Source: an uncultured Clostridia bacterium (GTDB lineage: Bacteria; Bacillota; Clostridia; Christensenellales; Borkfalkiaceae). From it: DNA of 7,371 nt. The stretch spans positions 1 to 7,371 of the forward strand of contig CANREK010000058.1 of the NCBI GenBank assembly GCA_947629605.1. The letters run 5' to 3'. Below are positions 5,482 to 7,371 of the stretch, one piece after another (within the stretch, counting starts at the first letter, position 1; each line of letters opens with the position of its first letter). The notes below the pieces were generated by a model. The model was not told the DNA's origin. It worked only from the letters and a program-made list of their open reading frames with translations, and searched no databases. The position numbers and the translations under genes were made by a program.

Positions 5482-7371
5482 TTACTCCGCTGTGATGCGC
5501 GATCCGCGCTCTTCCGTCGCCTTTTTGACGAGAAGTTTGCGTTCGATCCTGTGTTTCAATTCCTCCACATGGGAGATGATGCCGATGCTGAAATTTTTGC
5601 TCCTGAGCTTTTCGAGGCTGTCCATCACGGTGTCGACGAGCTTTTCGTCGAGCGTGCCGAAGCCTTCGTCGAGGAAGAAGAACTCGATGGGCCGCGAGGA
5701 GCGGGCGCAGATCTCCGCGCTGAGCGCAAGAGCGAGGGAGAGGGAGACGAGGAAGGTCTCGCCGCCCGAAAGGGTGCCGACCGCACGGATCTCGCCGCCG
5801 TTGAAGTTGTCCCCCACGCCGAATCCGCCGTCGGTGTTGTATCGCAAAAAGTATCTTCCGCCCGTGAGGGAAAGAAGCTGAACGCTGGCGTTGCAGGCCA
5901 CCGTCTGCAAGTATTCCTCCGCGACGAATTCCATGAATTTCCCACCGCGGAGAAGGCTATTGAGCCTCTGCGCCGTGTCGGCCTCCCGATCCTTGGCGGA
6001 AAATTCCTTTTCGAGCGCCGCCTTCTCGGCGAGCATGGAAGTATATCTCTTTTCATTCTCTTTGAGCACGGCGACAAGGCCCGCGTTCTCGTTTTTCTCC
6101 CGTTCGAGGGAGGCAAGCTGCTCTCTGAGCGCCGCAAGGCCCTCCTCCGTCGCCGCGGAAAAGTCCTCTTTTCGGAGCTCTTCGTACTTGGCAGAGACCG
6201 CCGCCGCCCTGTCGCGGTATTCCTTGACATTGCGCTTTGCGCGTTCGGCATCGCCGTAGCGGAGCAGGAGCTCTTTGGCCTCTTCGGCGCTTGCAAAGTC
6301 GCCGAGCAGTCCGTCAAGGCGCTCTTTGGCCCTTGCAAGGGCCTCTTTTTTTGCCTCGTCATTGACGGCGGAAGAGGCGAGCTCCACATCGGCCGCGCTC
6401 TTTTCGCGCTCCGCCCTCGTCTTTGCGGCAAGGTATGCCTCCCGCTTCGCCCTTTTCTCTGCGATCTGTTTGGAGAGAAGGTCGGGGTCGGGCAGACCTG
6501 AAAGTTTTCCGTCGAGCTCCCCCACCTTGGCGCGGAGCGAGGTGATGCGCTCCCCGAGCGCGTCGAGCTTGCTCTTGTTCAGAAGATAGTCTCTCTGTGC
6601 GTTTTCGAGGGCGAGCCTTGCATTCTCCGCCGCCCGCTTGGCGCTCTCATGCGTTGCAAAGGCGGCTTTGAGGTCGGAAAACTCCAAAATTTCCCCCTCG
6701 GCAAGCGCGGCATAGCGGGCCGCAAGGGGCTTGCTGTCGGGCGCGATGACGGGATATTTTTGCTCCAACCGTTCGATTTCCGAAGCAAACGTCCTGTATT
6801 CGCCCCGATAGAGGGCATCCTTATGGGCATTCAAAAATTCATACAGATCCCCTGCGCCGAGCCCTTCGCCGAGCGCGAGAAGTTCTTTGAGGCTCTCCTC
6901 ATAGTGGGGATCGACGGTCCTCTGTTGCAATGCGGAAAATTGCTCCTCGCATGCGGCGAGTTCCTTCTTTGCACGGTCGCGGTCCCGCTCTGCCTCGAAA
7001 GAGGCCTCCGTCTTCCCTTTGAGCCCGGAGAGCGCCTCGATCTCCTTTGCGGCCTCTTCCTCGTCGAAGGCGGGAAGGTCTGAAAGGGCCTTTTGTGCCG
7101 CTTCCGCCCTCTTTTGGGCGTAGGCATGGAGCCGAACGGCGTCGGCGGAGAGTTTTTCGCAGTCGTCGAGCTCCCGCTTGGCGGAGAGCACGGCCTTGGC
7201 GGCGTCGAGGCGGCCGAGCTCTTTTTCGAGCCTTGCCATCTCCTCCCGCCTCGCTTCGAGCGCACCGCGCTCCATAGAGACTTTTTCGAATTCCCTGCGC
7301 CGTTCGACGAGGGCGTGCAATCTCTTTTCCTTTTCCCTGCCCTCGGTGAGGGCGGCGGCGTATTTCTCATC
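5482..7371 (-). CDS. sbcC: SbcC-type exonuclease ATPase subunit, N-terminal part outside the window
   Basis: SbcC is the Rad50-like ATPase partner of the nuclease SbcD; the complex opens hairpins and processes DNA double-strand ends. The frame is open to the right edge (629 residues visible), so the Walker A half is missing. The TTG at 7320 is not a start, because coding continues above it (DEKYAAALTEGREKEKR). Counting from that TTG as residue 1, residues up to about 130 and 215-450 are charged heptad-like coiled coil, separated by a proline-containing non-coil stretch (about 133-215). The C-terminal ATPase lobe carries FMEFVAEEYLQ (462-472), the signature TLSGGETFL (516-524, DNA near 5758-5775), Walker B EFFFLDE (546-552), D-loop GTLDE (555-559) and the switch histidine H584 in IISHVEEL. 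Cysteines occur only at 54, 124, 476 and 538, so no CxxC zinc hook is visible. sbcD would be expected upstream, beyond the right edge. The hydrolase-fold gene follows after 6 nt. Confidence 0.92.
   Translation of the reverse strand, partial: DEKYAAALTEGREKEKRLHALVERRREFEKVSMERGALEARREEMARLEKELGRLDAAKAVLSAKRELDDCEKLSADAVRLHAYAQKRAEAAQKALSDLPAFDEEEAAKEIEALSGLKGKTEASFEAERDRDRAKKELAACEEQFSALQQRTVDPHYEESLKELLALGEGLGAGDLYEFLNAHKDALYRGEYRTFASEIERLEQKYPVIAPDSKPLAARYAALAEGEILEFSDLKAAFATHESAKRAAENARLALENAQRDYLLNKSKLDALGERITSLRAKVGELDGKLSGLPDPDLLSKQIAEKRAKREAYLAAKTRAEREKSAADVELASSAVNDEAKKEALARAKERLDGLLGDFASAEEAKELLLRYGDAERAKRNVKEYRDRAAAVSAKYEELRKEDFSAATEEGLAALREQLASLEREKNENAGLVAVLKENEKRYTSMLAEKAALEKEFSAKDREADTAQRLNSLLRGGKFMEFVAEEYLQTVACNASVQLLSLTGGRYFLRYNTDGGFGVGDNFNGGEIRAVGTLSGGETFLVSLSLALALSAEICARSSRPIEFFFLDEGFGTLDEKLVDTVMDSLEKLRSKNFSIGIISHVEELKHRIERKLLVKKATEERGSRITAE
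5485..5490 (-). promoter_or_regulatory. Ribosome binding site embedded in the end of sbcC
   Basis: GCGGAG on the minus strand encodes the last two residues of SbcC (Ala-Glu) and is followed by its stop TAA, then AACGAT and the ATG of the hydrolase-fold gene at 5475. The spacing to the ATG is 9 nt. It sets the hydrolase start and suggests coupled translation. Confidence 0.7.
6328..6352 (+). terminator. Possible intrinsic terminator on the plus strand, antisense inside sbcC
   Basis: GGCCCTTGCAAGGGCC (6328-6343) is a perfect 16-base palindrome. It can fold as a 6-bp GC-rich stem with a TGCA loop and is followed by TC and seven T (6346-6352) on the plus strand. This has the form of a Rho-independent terminator for antisense transcription. 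It lies in codons for the coiled coil (EALARAK), so chance is a fair explanation. Confidence 0.25.

Noticed and set aside
5551..6501. 316-codon open frame on the plus strand opposite sbcC
   Set aside because: Lies wholly across the SbcC ATPase lobe and coiled coil, whose motifs (LSGGE, Walker B, SHVEEL) are clear on the minus strand. The low-complexity translation reflects complemented codon bias.
7318..7320. TTG as a possible start of sbcC
   Set aside because: The frame stays open above it with coiled-coil-like residues to the window edge, and a full SbcC needs an N-terminal Walker A lobe that must lie further right.
1..7371. tRNA, rRNA, CRISPR, insertion sequence, prophage or defence system
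   Set aside because: The window is almost fully coding with the largest gap 36 nt. No repeats, inverted terminal repeats, transposase or RNA-gene signatures were seen. The SbcC ATPase could be mistaken for a defence ATPase, but its LSGGETF and FLDEGFGTLDE motifs are those of the repair protein.

Overview
The window is a gapless block of seven protein genes, all on the minus strand, and both ends are cut through a gene. Read in the direction of transcription (high to low coordinates) they are: the C-terminal part of an SbcC-type DNA-repair ATPase (right edge to 5482); an alpha/beta-hydrolase-fold protein with two extra C-terminal beta domains (5475-3796); a 64-residue DUF951 protein (3805-3611); signal peptidase I (3614-2964); a DegV-family fatty-acid-binding protein (2927-2088); a two-helix membrane protein of unknown function (2085-1561); and oligoendopeptidase F (1555 to the left edge, incomplete). 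I see no RNA gene, mobile element, CRISPR array or tandem repeat.

The gene set (DUF951, DegV, a short single-helix signal peptidase I, PepF, strong AGGAGG-type ribosome binding sites) points to a Bacillota genome. The fairly high GC content (upper 50s percent by eye) and GAG/AAG/GCC-rich codon use fit a GC-rich member of the Clostridia, perhaps an uncultured gut lineage. The placement inside the class is a guess.

The layout looks like one long operon. Junctions from right to left are +6 nt, a 10-nt overlap, a 4-nt ATGA overlap, +36 nt, +2 nt and +5 nt. No junction holds a terminator for the coding strand. Most genes carry their Shine-Dalgarno sequence inside the last codons of the gene before. 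Two junctions (sbcC/hydrolase and degV/membrane protein) use the same arrangement, in which the upstream gene ends GCG GAG TAA and that GGAG serves the next start. DUF951 has no visible Shine-Dalgarno and probably depends on translational coupling.

The products do not form one obvious pathway: DNA end processing, protein secretion, fatty-acid handling and peptide breakdown. This looks like a housekeeping cluster rather than a defence or mobile island. The points most worth a second look are the hydrolase-fold protein, whose nucleophile-elbow serine is replaced by arginine (a likely pseudo-enzyme or binding protein), and the absence of a CxxC zinc hook in the visible 629 residues of SbcC. I did not find convincing evidence of a wholly new system.
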